Assembly (NCBI GenBank): GCA_015056495.1
Contig: SVGC01000029.1
Span: 1-50,931 of the forward strand
DNA: 50,931 nucleotides
Origin: Butyrivibrio sp.
GTDB lineage: Bacteria; Bacillota; Clostridia; Lachnospirales; Lachnospiraceae
Direction: 5' to 3'
The notes under the pieces were generated by a model, which was given only the letters and a program-made list of their open reading frames with translations, was not told the origin of the DNA and did not search any database. Of this stretch, positions 15,858-24,505 are shown piece by piece. The position numbers and the translations under genes were made by a program. The stretch's first letter is position 1; each line of letters begins with the position of its first letter.

Positions 15858-17150
15858 ATGGCATCACAAAAAGAAAAAAACTGGCTTAGATGGTATGAAC
15901 TGGACAATGCAGCCAAGATCGTTCCATCAACAGCTCATGGTTCAAATACCAGAGTTTTCAGAATAAGCTGCGAACTCAAAGAAAAAGTTGACGGTCAGCT
16001 CTTACAGCAGGCTTTGGACGAAGTTATAACTGAATTTCCTTTCTTTAACTGTGTCCTGAAAAAAGGCTTGTTCTGGTATTATCTCGAAGAGATCAATATC
16101 AAACCTATTGTTTATGAAGATAATAAGCCTGCCTGCATTTCTATTTATTTTCCTGGAAGAAAAAATCTTCTATATAGAGTTAATTATTTTGGCAAACGTA
16201 TCAATCTGGAAATGTTCCACGTACTTGCAGATGGTACTGGTGCCTTCATGTTCTTTAAAAATCTGATCGCAGAATACCTGGTACTTGCTCATGACCTTGA
16301 AAGGGTTGAGATAAAAGAAGATATATCTTCAGTTGAAGAGAAAAATGATGATGCCTTTAAGCAGTTCTATGAGAGACAAAAGGGCCTTAAACAGCTTAAA
16401 CAGATGTCTTCTGTAAAGGCCTATCAGTTAAAAGGCGAGAAGGATGAAAACCTCCTGCCACATATGGTTGAGGGTACTGTTTCCTCTAAAAAGATGGTAG
16501 AAATAGCCCATAAGTACAATACAACAGTGGGAATACTATGCGTTGCAATATATATTGGCGCATGTATAGACAAGATGTCAGTAAAGGAAAAGACCAGACC
16601 TGTTGTTGTTAGCGTTCCGGTCAACCTAAGACAGTTTTTCCCATCTGATACTGCAAGAAATTTCTTTGGCGTCATCAATGTTAAATACTATGCAAAAGAC
16701 TATGATGGAACACTGGATAGTATAATTAATAAGGTAAAAGCGTCCTTTGAAGAACAGCTTCGACCTGAAAATGTTGCTAATACAATGAATTCATACGGTG
16801 CACTTGAGCACAATATAGCTATTAAGGTAATGCCACTGTTCCTTAAGGACATTGGTATCCACTTCTTTGATTCTATGGCAAAGAGCGGGGTTACAACAAG
16901 TATCTCCAATCTGGGTCAGATTAAAATGCCACAGGAGTTGTGCCAGTACATTGATAAATTCAGTGCCTTTATGACAGCTCCTTCACAGCAGATATGTATC
17001 AGCTCATTTGGAGATAAGATGGTATTTGGAGAAGTGTCTCCTTACAAGACACATCAGATCATGCTCAATTTCTTCAGAAGACTTACTTCAATGGATGTTG
17101 AGGTTGAGGTATCTACCAATGACTATGATGAAGAAGAGGTGACAAAGTAA
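15858..17150 (+). CDS. Condensation/alcohol-acetyltransferase-like acyltransferase, 430 aa
   Basis: A chloramphenicol-acetyltransferase-fold acyltransferase related to alcohol acetyltransferase/PapA5-type condensing enzymes. The catalytic HxxxD motif is H121-D125 in FHVLADGTGAF. A second hallmark is the QKEKNWLRWYELDNAAK entry and a late structural segment SISNLGQI...FSAFMTAPSQQ. It should transfer an acyl group to an alcohol or amine; donor and acceptor are unknown. No signal peptide or membrane helix. ATG 15858 has GGGAG five bases upstream. The stop overlaps the next start (TAATG), so it is translationally coupled to the zinc-ribbon membrane protein. Confidence 0.75.
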   Translation: MASQKEKNWLRWYELDNAAKIVPSTAHGSNTRVFRISCELKEKVDGQLLQQALDEVITEFPFFNCVLKKGLFWYYLEEINIKPIVYEDNKPACISIYFPGRKNLLYRVNYFGKRINLEMFHVLADGTGAFMFFKNLIAEYLVLAHDLERVEIKEDISSVEEKNDDAFKQFYERQKGLKQLKQMSSVKAYQLKGEKDENLLPHMVEGTVSSKKMVEIAHKYNTTVGILCVAIYIGACIDKMSVKEKTRPVVVSVPVNLRQFFPSDTARNFFGVINVKYYAKDYDGTLDSIINKVKASFEEQLRPENVANTMNSYGALEHNIAIKVMPLFLKDIGIHFFDSMAKSGVTTSISNLGQIKMPQELCQYIDKFSAFMTAPSQQICISSFGDKMVFGEVSPYKTHQIMLNFFRRLTSMDVEVEVSTNDYDEEEVTK

Positions 17151-17833
17151 TGAAGTATTGTCCTAAATGCAAAATATCAATACGTGGACATAAAGAGTGT
17201 TGTCCTCTGTGCCAGGCTAATCTGGTCAAAAATCCTAATGAAGAGCTGGATAAAATTGATGATTATGGAGCTTTTCCTATTGTAAAAAAGCCTAAATTCA
17301 CAAGCAGATTTATTACCAAGCTTGTAACTTTTATCTGTGTTACTCTGGAAATACTGGCAATGACAGGACTTCTCCTATGGGGCGAACGTGTTCCATGGAT
17401 GTCTCTGTTTATGCTTGGAACACTGGTTGCATGGCTTGATTTTTTAATTGCCATGTACTACAAGCACAACGTTATCAAGCTCCTTACTGTAGAGGTCATG
17501 ATAGCGATACTGATCGATCTCTATGTAGATTATAAAGTAGGATTTATAGGCTGGTCATATAAATGGATGATTCCGCTGAGCCTTATGGGACTTGCTATTG
17601 TCACATTTATAATTGCCAAAGTCAGCAGGCTTAAGCTTGTTGAATATATCAGATATCTGTTATGGGATATGTTTGTAGCATTTTTACAGCTTATATTTAT
17701 TGCTGTAGGCATGAATGATTTTCCATTCCCGGCAGCATTTTGCATAGCAAGCTTTCTGATCATCTTTGCTGCAGCACTGATATTCCGTACCCACGAATTA
17801 AAGAGTGCGTCAGCCAGGTACTTTAATATGTAA
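17150..17833 (+). CDS. Zinc-ribbon multi-pass membrane protein (DUF6320-like), 227 aa
   Basis: The N-terminus is a rubredoxin/zinc-ribbon motif with CPKC at 4-7 and CPLC at 18-21. A ~25-residue linker is followed by about six hydrophobic helices (residues ~50-215). The family name is a tentative recollection; function is unknown. It is coupled to the acyltransferase by a one-base overlap (TAATG), which strongly suggests a shared pathway, perhaps as a membrane anchor or lipid-facing partner. A large hairpin complex starts 5 bases after the stop. Confidence 0.75.
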   Translation: MKYCPKCKISIRGHKECCPLCQANLVKNPNEELDKIDDYGAFPIVKKPKFTSRFITKLVTFICVTLEILAMTGLLLWGERVPWMSLFMLGTLVAWLDFLIAMYYKHNVIKLLTVEVMIAILIDLYVDYKVGFIGWSYKWMIPLSLMGLAIVTFIIAKVSRLKLVEYIRYLLWDMFVAFLQLIFIAVGMNDFPFPAAFCIASFLIIFAAALIFRTHELKSASARYFNM

Positions 17834-17837
17834 TACA

Positions 17838-17988
17838 GGATCAAAAAGTCAAAGTGCGATCGTGCTTGCACGAAGAGCACTTTGACCTTTTGATCCGCCA
17901 AAGATGAGGAAGTAGCTATTTACGAAGTAAATAAGCGGATTCCGAATGTTTGTAGAATTGCGAGAGTTTCGAAGAAACGGAGCAATTC
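17838..17988. repeat. Three consecutive large hairpins in the intergenic region (possible dispersed element or RNA)
   Basis: Hairpin 1: GGATCAAAAAGTCAAAGTGC (17838-17857) pairs with 17877-17896, enclosing TCGTGC/GCACGA. Hairpin 2: ATCCGC...GCGGAT with inner TATTTAC/GTAAATA around GAA. Hairpin 3: GAATTGC (17955-17961) with GCAATTC (17982-17988), enclosing GTTTC/GAAAC around GAA. There is no T-tract, so they are not ordinary terminators. Confidence 0.65.
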
Positions 17989-18029
17989 GTATTACATTAA
18001 TATAAAAAACTCACACATGAGGAATAGAT

Positions 18030-19211
18030 ATGCCATCAAAGAGTAATATCAACAAACAGAATATACGGCATGGCATTGTATTTGCCTCTAAGGCAGGAGA
18101 CTTTATCGAGCAGTCAATTGGCAAGACCATTGATAATACTCATTTAAAAGCTCCGGAGCTGGTCGGAGAGCCACAGGATATGGTGTGGTACAGGGTATCT
18201 CTGGATAAAGGGATATCAGGTGATGGCTCTGAGTACTATATCTATGTCAAAAAAGCTGATCCTTCCAAACTATGCATCTTTTTGTCTGGTGGAGGAGTGG
18301 CATGGAATGAATATACAGCAGCCCGTCCTGTGACAGGTGGTAAAGTGGCTGCGGGCCTGCCAAATTATTATTGGAATAATCTAAGACCTTTTACACAGGT
18401 AATGAATATCAATCTTGGAATTACAGATATCATTGGACGCAATAATCCATTCAAGGATTGGAGTTTTGTAGTCATTACCTATGCTACAGGTGATTTTCAT
18501 GTGGGAAATAATGATTTTGTCTACACTGCAGAGGATGGTACAGAACAAACACTGCATTTTCATGGACATGTCAATTTCCTCGAAAGTATGAAAGTAGCAG
18601 AGAGACTTTTTCCAAACCCATCCAAGATGCTGATCGCAGGTAATTCTGCAGGAGCGTTTGCAGTTCCGGCGCTGGCGGCAGAGATAGTTGATGATTATTA
18701 TCCAAGCTGCAGGGATGTTACTCTTTTATCTGATAGCGGACAGCTTCTCTACAAGAATTGGAGAAAAACAGCCAGAAACATATGGAAGAGTGACGAAAAG
18801 ACCTGGAAATGCATACACAGCGATAATATAACTGTAGACTGGTACAGGCAGCTCTGTAAGACTCATGGCGATCGTTTCAGATTTTTATATTCCAGTTCTA
18901 CAAGAGATTATCTTTTAAGTGCGTATTATAATGATATAATAAATAGAAAATATGAGACCAATGCGATGGTTCAGGATATGTTTTATGAGCAACTCCATGT
19001 TATGGTTGATGAATTATTGGAGATCAATCCTGATTTTAAGTTCTTTTTTAACGACTGGAAATTACCTATTGTGACCAATGGTGGTACTGTTCATACGGCA
19101 GTAAGAGAGTTTTACTTTACCACTAAGAGAGTAGCAGGAGTATCAATGGCTAAATGGCTTATTGATGCAGTCTCCGGGCTTGAATATGACGTTGGCACTC
19201 ATTTGTTATAA
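18030..19211 (+). CDS. Alpha/beta-hydrolase, pectin-acetylesterase-like carbohydrate esterase, 393 aa
   Basis: The serine hydrolase core reads LCIFLSGGGVAWNE (oxyanion region), then the nucleophile elbow GNSAG with S206, then a late H in GGTVHTA. The order and the WSFVVITYATGDFHVGN segment resemble the pectinacetylesterase/notum-like (CE13-type) family. There is no signal peptide, so it would act in the cytoplasm, unlike secreted pectin esterases. It follows the acyltransferase pair after a hairpin-rich spacer and precedes a membrane protein by 14 bases. An enzyme that removes acyl groups next to one that adds them is suggestive. Confidence 0.75.
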   Translation: MPSKSNINKQNIRHGIVFASKAGDFIEQSIGKTIDNTHLKAPELVGEPQDMVWYRVSLDKGISGDGSEYYIYVKKADPSKLCIFLSGGGVAWNEYTAARPVTGGKVAAGLPNYYWNNLRPFTQVMNINLGITDIIGRNNPFKDWSFVVITYATGDFHVGNNDFVYTAEDGTEQTLHFHGHVNFLESMKVAERLFPNPSKMLIAGNSAGAFAVPALAAEIVDDYYPSCRDVTLLSDSGQLLYKNWRKTARNIWKSDEKTWKCIHSDNITVDWYRQLCKTHGDRFRFLYSSSTRDYLLSAYYNDIINRKYETNAMVQDMFYEQLHVMVDELLEINPDFKFFFNDWKLPIVTNGGTVHTAVREFYFTTKRVAGVSMAKWLIDAVSGLEYDVGTHLL

Positions 19212-19225
19212 GGAGGCAGGCATCG

Positions 19226-19825
19226 ATGGATTATAACTCAATTGCAGTCCACATGCATTATATTGTAAGTGCTATATGCTGTGCAATTCTTGGATTTGGA
19301 TTTTTGTTTTTATCAGTCAGGATGTTTAAAAAGAGAGCAACTAAGGCTTATTCAGCAGTTCTGTTTTTGGCCTTTTGTGCCATGACAGCTTCACTTATCG
19401 TACATAATGACACAGCCTATGCCTATATAATGTTTATTACACTGGGAGTTACCTGCTTTGTTACATTTGCAGCCCTTCTGGCTGAGGCTCTTTCGTATTC
19501 TATTAAAACCAGTGCCACCTTTGTAAGAGTAGCAGAGCAACAGGATTATACCAGATTTGGCAAAAGAATATCCAGATTCTTGAAGTTTGGATTTGAGTCC
19601 GAACAGCTTGGCAGAACAGTATTTGAGTATTCAGAAGACAGGGTTTCCAAGAGAGTTGTCAAAAAATATGAAAAGGGACAGAAGTATATAATATGGCGTA
19701 ATAAAAACAATGATACAGTATTTAGAGTGAACAGATTTAAAAAAGTAGTGGCAGCTCTGCCACTCATCCCTATTGGGATACTACTTATCATGGTTCCGTT
19801 TTTTGCGTTTCCAATTTTTATATAA
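19226..19825 (+). CDS. Membrane protein of unknown function, 199 aa
   Basis: ATG 19226 has AGGAGG nine bases upstream. Two to three N-terminal helices (residues ~12-30, 40-57, 65-88) are followed by a ~75-residue basic soluble domain (KTSATFVRVAEQQDYTRFG, SEDRVSKRVVKKYEKGQKY) and a C-terminal helix (VVAALPLIPIGILLIMVPFF). I do not recognise a family. It lies 14 bases after the esterase gene in the same orientation, so it is probably part of that transcription unit, which ends at the terminator at 19838. Confidence 0.7.
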   Translation: MDYNSIAVHMHYIVSAICCAILGFGFLFLSVRMFKKRATKAYSAVLFLAFCAMTASLIVHNDTAYAYIMFITLGVTCFVTFAALLAEALSYSIKTSATFVRVAEQQDYTRFGKRISRFLKFGFESEQLGRTVFEYSEDRVSKRVVKKYEKGQKYIIWRNKNNDTVFRVNRFKKVVAALPLIPIGILLIMVPFFAFPIFI

Positions 19826-19837
19826 TTTTAAGATTTA

Positions 19838-19869
19838 AAGCTTCCAAATTAGAGTTTGGGAGCTTTTTT
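19838..19869 (+). terminator. Terminator of the acyltransferase-esterase cluster
   Basis: AAGCTTCCAAA pairs with TTTGGGAGCTT (one G-U) around TTAGAG, with a run of T. Confidence 0.85.
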
Positions 19870-20061
19870 GTATTTTAAAAACATGGTAAAATATAACAAA
19901 ATAATGAACTAAATATAGTATATATTTCCTATTTTATTCTATGGGTAAAAAAACGAAATACTATTTGAATGTTATAAGTTTTATTCTCTGAGATTGACAT
20001 TCACATATTGTTTCCAGTGTTGTTTTTCACAAAATACCTTTTATGAGGGGGAGGTAGTTTT

Positions 20062-20844
20062 ATGAAGACAAAGAGATACCTGAGAATTATTATTGGTGTA
20101 TTTTTGCTAGTCTTTTCGGTGAACGTTAAGACTGTTGTTTATGCTACTCCGAATATTTCTTCTACACAGGAGAGCCTTACCAGCAAGACTATACAGCGAT
20201 ATAATCTCATTCCGCAGGAAATCAGGAATGCATTTGAATCAAAAGGCTGGAAGATCATAATAACCGATACTGCAACTATGAATAAGAGAAGCAATATCAA
20301 TATGGTTATTCCGGATGGTTATGTTTTGGCGGGCTCAACCGCTGTTCAGTCCAAGACTATATACCTTAATGATCTGGCATACCTGTCTTATGATAGTATA
20401 TGCCATGAGATGGGACACTTTTTTGATGTGGAACTGGCACCAACTGTTAACGGAGGTACCAGATGCTCAAAATCATCTGATTTTATAAGTATATGGAATG
20501 CGGAGAAAAAACAATATGGCGATCCTTATTGTACATCAACCGCAGCAGAGTACTTTGCTGATTCTTTTGCCAGCTATATCCAGGATGGAGAAAGTCTCAA
20601 GAGAAGATGCCCGCTAACCTATGATTATGTATCGGGAGTCATCTCAAAGTATTGCGTGAGTCAGATTCAGACTGAGCCGGGTGCTGTATATGTCATTAAT
20701 GGGGTTGATTATACGTCAGAATTTAATCCGGTGGCATATTATAACAGGTATCCTGATCTTCAGGAAGCACTTGGTTATAATGTTTCTGCACTATTAGAGC
20801 ACTATGCAGTATATGGCAAGTCAGAGGGAAGAATTGCAAGGTGA
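20062..20844 (+). CDS. Secreted ATLF-type metalloprotease with C-terminal surface repeat, 260 aa
   Basis: A signal peptide covers residues ~1-29 (basic start, IIIGVFLLVFSVNVKTVV, then YATPN). The catalytic part carries HEMGH at 115-119 and a downstream AAEYFADSFASYI with E163, the layout of the anthrax-lethal-factor-like (M34/ATLF) clan, which includes bacterial Pro-Pro endopeptidases. Residues ~214-260 form one copy of a surface repeat (FNPVAYYNRYPDLQEALG...LLEHYAVYGKSEGRIAR) that I associate with Lachnospiraceae cell-surface proteins. It probably cleaves a surface or host protein; the substrate is unknown. Monocistronic, with a purine-rich GGGGGAGG site. Confidence 0.82.
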   Translation: MKTKRYLRIIIGVFLLVFSVNVKTVVYATPNISSTQESLTSKTIQRYNLIPQEIRNAFESKGWKIIITDTATMNKRSNINMVIPDGYVLAGSTAVQSKTIYLNDLAYLSYDSICHEMGHFFDVELAPTVNGGTRCSKSSDFISIWNAEKKQYGDPYCTSTAAEYFADSFASYIQDGESLKRRCPLTYDYVSGVISKYCVSQIQTEPGAVYVINGVDYTSEFNPVAYYNRYPDLQEALGYNVSALLEHYAVYGKSEGRIAR

Positions 20845-20853
20845 TATTGAGCA

Positions 20854-20883
20854 TTGAAAAAAATGTGTGATATGATTTAAAAT
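20854..20883 (+). promoter_or_regulatory. Promoter for the 102-aa protein gene
   Basis: TTGAAA at 20854-20859 and TAAAAT at 20878-20883 are 18 bases apart, 44 bases ahead of the start codon. Confidence 0.5.
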
Positions 20884-20926
20884 ATATATTAACGATAAAC
20901 CGTTGTAAAAATTATCAGGAGGTGTC

Positions 20927-21235
20927 ATGCCAGGCCAGGATAGGGAAGAACTTATCTTTTCTTTAGCAAAATCTATGGGCGTTGGTGAATCTCAAAAGCC
21001 CAAGACAGTAATCCCAAGTGCGGTCAAACCTACGGCTGAAGGCAATTCTATTTTTGCCAATGGACACAGAATCACCAAGTCAACGATAGAACAGTCCAAG
21101 TGCTATTTTGCTGCCCAATATAGAAAGCTTTCATCCATGGATGATGAATCAGCTACTGAGCTGGCTGCGCTTTTTGAGGTGGCTATTCTGGGAATAAATA
21201 ACCTGCTTGAAGACAAAAAGTTCTCTGAACAGTAA
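20927..21235 (+). CDS. Small protein of unknown function, 102 aa
   Basis: ATG 20927 follows AGGAGGTGTC, a near-perfect ribosome site. The first ~20 residues and last ~50 are helical (REELIFSLAKSMGVG; ESATELAALFEVAILGINNLLE), with a P/K/A-rich linker. No signal or membrane segment. I do not recognise the family. Its stop codon is 2 bases from that of the convergent VanZ-like gene, with no terminator between, so the two transcripts should overlap at their 3' ends. Confidence 0.7.
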   Translation: MPGQDREELIFSLAKSMGVGESQKPKTVIPSAVKPTAEGNSIFANGHRITKSTIEQSKCYFAAQYRKLSSMDDESATELAALFEVAILGINNLLEDKKFSEQ

Positions 21236-21237
21236 TT

Positions 21238-21813
21238 TTATTGCACTCCCATACTTTTTACGGCATAGACCTTATTACTTTTCTTAGTGGTGAGCAGATA
21301 AAAAATACCTGGGATTGCCCATCCGATAAGTACGCCTGCGGTATTGGCAAGGACATCATCTATCTGGCAATATCCTCTTTTTGTAATCAGCTGTAAGATT
21401 TCAAGAAATACACTGAAAGTAAATCCTAGTCCCATGCAGTAAACGGCATTTCTGAAGATCTGGATTAAAAGTGTAAGAATAAAACCAAATGGTATAAACA
21501 TTATTATATTTTCAACAAAACTGGCGTCTTCACCAAGTGAAATTCCTATTACGCTAAACAAATCAAGACTAAAACCAATCCTTGAACCGGGTTCTCTGGA
21601 GAAAAAAGCCTGGATCATTAGAACTGTCATGTATGTTATAAAGGCAGAAATCAAAACGTTTTGCTTGAAATTGAATCTTTGTCCGAGAACTTTTTTTAGG
21701 ACAAAATTGCAAAGCAAAAATACGAAACCAAAGAATAATCCGTAAGGGAGGTAACTGATGGGTTCCATGATATCTTGTGAAATTTTCGTTAATAATTCTA
21801 TTAAATAAGCCAC
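21238..21813 (-). CDS. VanZ-like membrane protein, 191 aa
   Basis: This is a four- to five-helix VanZ-family protein. Conserved points are ENIIMFIPFGF in the middle, EILQLITKRGYCQIDDVLANTAGVLIGW near the end (E, Q, R and the I-D-D/N-T-x-G pattern). The original VanZ gives low-level teicoplanin resistance; relatives are common in Firmicutes and are thought to act on the cell envelope. It begins at GTG 21813 behind AAAGGAG. It is monocistronic and convergent with the 102-aa gene. Confidence 0.85.
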   Translation of the reverse strand: MAYLIELLTKISQDIMEPISYLPYGLFFGFVFLLCNFVLKKVLGQRFNFKQNVLISAFITYMTVLMIQAFFSREPGSRIGFSLDLFSVIGISLGEDASFVENIIMFIPFGFILTLLIQIFRNAVYCMGLGFTFSVFLEILQLITKRGYCQIDDVLANTAGVLIGWAIPGIFYLLTTKKSNKVYAVKSMGVQ

Positions 21814-22072
21814 AAGTTGCTCCTTTCCTTTTGTATTTGTTCTATAGCATTGTAGCGAATGAATCTTAAAATAACCTTAAAACTTTTTTTATTTTGATAA
21901 AAAAATAATGCTTGCAAAATAAAAGATTATGTAGTAACTTATTTTAGTAATTGAATTCGGTTAGTTCTTGACAGGAAAATGATTATCTGCTCGTAAATAT
22001 CCCGATTTTGAAATTAAATAAATTGTTTATGTATAAAATAAGCGCTTTACTGCGCGGAAATGGAGATGTAAT

Positions 22073-23650
22073 TTGAAAGAAAAGTATGAATCATTGAAGC
22101 TTGCTGATTTAAAGGAGATTGCTAAGTCTGCCGGAATAAAAGGCGCTACTTCAATGAAAAAGAGCGAATTAGTAGAAGCACTGTGTGAACTTGAGTCAAG
22201 CAAGGCTCCAAAGGAAAGCCCAAAAGCCGCACAGGAAAAAACAGATGCTCCGAAAAAAACTGTTAAAGAAAGACATGTTGAAAAGTCAACTCAGGCAAAC
22301 AGTGATTCTGAAAGTGAGCCAAAGAAAAATGTTTACAAAAGTACAAAGAAGGTCATTACAGTGACAACTTCTGATAATAGAGCAGTTAGTGCACCTGCAG
22401 AACCAAAGACTGTTGCAAAGGCACCTGCTATGCGTGTTTCTCCTGAACTTGAGAGAATTGCCAGAGCTGAAGCAGAGGACCAGTCAGAAGAAAAGATCCA
22501 GGAGAAGATCCAGGAGCTTGCTAACGGTATCCCAGCTAATGGTATTCTTGAAGTTATGCAGGATGGATTTGGATTCATCAGATGTGAGAATTACCTTCCT
22601 GGTGACAAGGATGTATATGTTGCTCCTGGACTTATCAAGAAGTTTAACCTCAAGACTGGTGATATCCTGACAGGTATCTGCAGACAGAAAAAAGAAAATG
22701 ATAAGTTTGGCGCACTTCTGCACCTTGAGTCTATAAATGGATATGATCCTGAAGTAGCTATGAAGAGATGGGACTTCGAAAAGATGACACCTATTTTCCC
22801 TGATGAAAAGATCCATCTTGAAAGCCCTTCAGCACCTGTATCTATGCGTATCATGGATCTCATCTGCCCAATTGGTAAGGGACAGAGAGGTATGATCGTA
22901 GCACCTCCTAAGGCTGGTAAGACAACACTTCTTAAGTCTGTTGCCAAAGCTGTTAAGAAAAATCATCCTGATATCCATCTGATCATCCTTCTGATCGATG
23001 AGAGACCGGAAGAAGTAACAGATATTAAGGAAGCAATTGAAGGTCCTAATGCAGAAGTTATCTATTCAACATTTGATGAACTTCCTGAACACCACAAGAG
23101 AGTATCTGAGATGGTTATGGAAAGAGCAAAACGTCTTGTTGAGCATAAGCAGGATGTTATGATCCTTCTTGATAGTATCACAAGACTTACAAGAGCTTAT
23201 AATATCGTAGTTCCACCTTCAGGAAGAACTTTATCAGGTGGTCTTGATCCTGCTGCTCTTCATATGCCAAAGAAATTCTTTGGTGCTGCCCGTAATATGA
23301 GACAGGGCGGAAGCCTTACTATCCTTGCTACAGCTCTTATTGAGACTGGTTCCAAGATGGATGATGTTGTATACGAGGAATTCAAGGGAACAGGTAACAT
23401 GGAAATGGTACTTGACCGTAAGCTTCAGGAAAAGAGAATCTTCCCTGCCATCAATATTCTTAAGTCCAGCACTAGAAGAGAAGATCTCCTTCTTACACCG
23501 GAAGAACTCTCAGCTGTTAATACACTTAGAAAAGGCTTTAACGGTATGAAGCCTGATGAAGCTGTTGATCAGTGCATCAACATGTTCTCAAAGACCAGAA
23601 ATAATTTTGAATTCTGCAGAATGGTTGAAAAGACCATGACATTTAGATAA
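22073..23650 (+). CDS. rho: Transcription termination factor Rho, 525 aa
   Basis: This is the hexameric RNA-dependent ATPase that ends transcription. The N-terminal Rho_N helical domain is at ~10-45 ([17 protein letters not shown]), then a ~100-residue K/E/A/S low-complexity insert typical of long clostridial Rhos. The OB RNA-binding domain is at ~150-225 ([20 protein letters not shown]). The ATPase core has Walker A PPKAGKTT (278-285), Walker [10 protein letters not shown], the Q-loop and the R-loop GSKMDDV. TTG 22073 follows GGAG by 7 bases. It is monocistronic with a strong terminator. The insert lengthens it relative to E. coli Rho (419 aa). Confidence 0.97.
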   Translation: MKEKYESLKLADLKEIAKSAGIKGATSMKKSELVEALCELESSKAPKESPKAAQEKTDAPKKTVKERHVEKSTQANSDSESEPKKNVYKSTKKVITVTTSDNRAVSAPAEPKTVAKAPAMRVSPELERIARAEAEDQSEEKIQEKIQELANGIPANGILEVMQDGFGFIRCENYLPGDKDVYVAPGLIKKFNLKTGDILTGICRQKKENDKFGALLHLESINGYDPEVAMKRWDFEKMTPIFPDEKIHLESPSAPVSMRIMDLICPIGKGQRGMIVAPPKAGKTTLLKSVAKAVKKNHPDIHLIILLIDERPEEVTDIKEAIEGPNAEVIYSTFDELPEHHKRVSEMVMERAKRLVEHKQDVMILLDSITRLTRAYNIVVPPSGRTLSGGLDPAALHMPKKFFGAARNMRQGGSLTILATALIETGSKMDDVVYEEFKGTGNMEMVLDRKLQEKRIFPAINILKSSTRREDLLLTPEELSAVNTLRKGFNGMKPDEAVDQCINMFSKTRNNFEFCRMVEKTMTFR

Positions 23651-23690
23651 TGAGCGATTTAAGCAATCTCTGATCTATATTACATTTAAG

Positions 23691-23721
23691 ACGGCTTTTG
23701 GAATCTTTTTCCAAAAGCCGT
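23691..23721 (+). terminator. Terminator of rho
   Basis: ACGGCTTTTGGAA pairs with TTCCAAAAGCCGT around a short T-rich loop and is followed by ATATTTT. Confidence 0.85.
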
Positions 23722-23728
23722 ATATTTT

Positions 23729-23861
23729 GAGTCACCGGGGACGTATCAAATTGACTCATTGCATACAATGAGTCACCGGGGACGTATCAAATTGACTCAT
23801 TGCATACAATGAGTCACTGGGGACGTATCAAACTGACTCATTGCATACAATGAATCACCGA
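23729..23861 (+). repeat. GGGGACGTATCA family, locus B: three direct 41-bp tandem units plus a fragment
   Basis: Units at 23729-23769, 23770-23810 and 23811-23851 each read GAGTCACYGGGGACGTATCA, then AAYTGACTCATTGCATACAAT. A fourth starts as GAATCACCG. Here the half-unit repeats head to tail instead of forming the palindrome seen at the other loci, though TGACTCATTG..CAATGAGTCA still pairs across each junction. Confidence 0.9.
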
Positions 23862-23891
23862 TTGGCACATATCATTTTTGGAGTTTCTTTC

Positions 23892-24395
23892 ATGTTTTAT
23901 TCTTGTGATATTTCACTATTTTTCTATTTTCCCATGATCATATTACTAGTGGCAGTGGCTATTACTGATGCTAGATCTTATAAGATCCCTAACGGTATTA
24001 TCAAAATATCGATAATGATATGGATCGTGATAGTGACCGTAATAACGATTAATGACACAGCAATGGGAATTAACAAAATAAAAGAAGGAATGGCAGGTTT
24101 CTTATTTGTCGGCATCGTAATGCTGATAGCCTATCTACTTGTTAAACGTCGCCTTGGTGCAGGAGATGTGAAAATTTCGGCAATCCTTGGGCTATATCTG
24201 TCCTTCGACGCTGCCTTAAAGATAATCTTTGTTGCAATGATTTTAAGCGCAGTAGTATATCCGATTCTCAATAAACTACATACTGATAATACGTGTGCTC
24301 ATGTCACCAAAATCCCTCTGGCACCATTCTTTTTGGCAGGGACACTGATTTATTCTATTGATCATATTGTTTCTAATTCAATCATCCTATTTTAG
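23892..24395 (+). CDS. Prepilin peptidase-like A24 membrane aspartyl protease, 167 aa
   Basis: This is a compact A24 peptidase (TadV/FlaK/PilD C-terminal type) that would cleave prepilin leader peptides at the cytoplasmic membrane face. The two catalytic aspartates are D26 in TDARSYKIPN and D92 in GAGDVK. About six helices fill the rest. No N-terminal methylase domain, as in TadV-like forms. ATG 23892 with GGAG upstream is preferred; an ATG at 23850 would take its first codons from the tandem repeat. No other pilus genes lie in the window, so its substrates must be encoded elsewhere. Confidence 0.85.
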   Translation: MFYSCDISLFFYFPMIILLVAVAITDARSYKIPNGIIKISIMIWIVIVTVITINDTAMGINKIKEGMAGFLFVGIVMLIAYLLVKRRLGAGDVKISAILGLYLSFDAALKIIFVAMILSAVVYPILNKLHTDNTCAHVTKIPLAPFFLAGTLIYSIDHIVSNSIILF

Positions 24396-24400
24396 AAATT

Positions 24401-24462
24401 GGCAATATATTCCTATCGCGCGAGTGCGCATCCATAGCGAAGCATTTTTTATGATATGGGTA
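24401..24462 (-). repeat. Dispersed ACGCTCCGCTA element, copy 2 (minus strand)
   Basis: On the minus strand it reads ATATCATAAAAAATGCTTCG, then CTATGGATGCGCACTCGCGC and GATAGGAATATATTGCC, a close match to the copy at 30581. The downstream sequence to 24600 holds further hairpins (24481-24505; GGGTCAT/ATGACCC at ~24515-24542; TCAGAAG/CTTCTGA at ~24572-24592). Confidence 0.75.
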
Positions 24463-24480
24463 TTTCGAAGAAATCATAAA

Positions 24481-24505
24481 AAAAACACCTTTCGGTGTTT
24501 GATTT
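24481..24505 (+). terminator. Probable terminator after the A24 peptidase region
   Basis: AAACACC pairs with GGTGTTT around TTTC, followed by GATTTT. The 400-base gap up to 24797 holds only repeats, small hairpins and an A/T-rich promoter zone with TATAAT near 24736. Confidence 0.6.

Noticed and set aside
23841..23891. Start of the A24 peptidase inside the tandem repeat
   Set aside because: The ATG at 23850 lacks a ribosome site; ATG 23892 has GGAG with a normal spacer and begins at the first helix.
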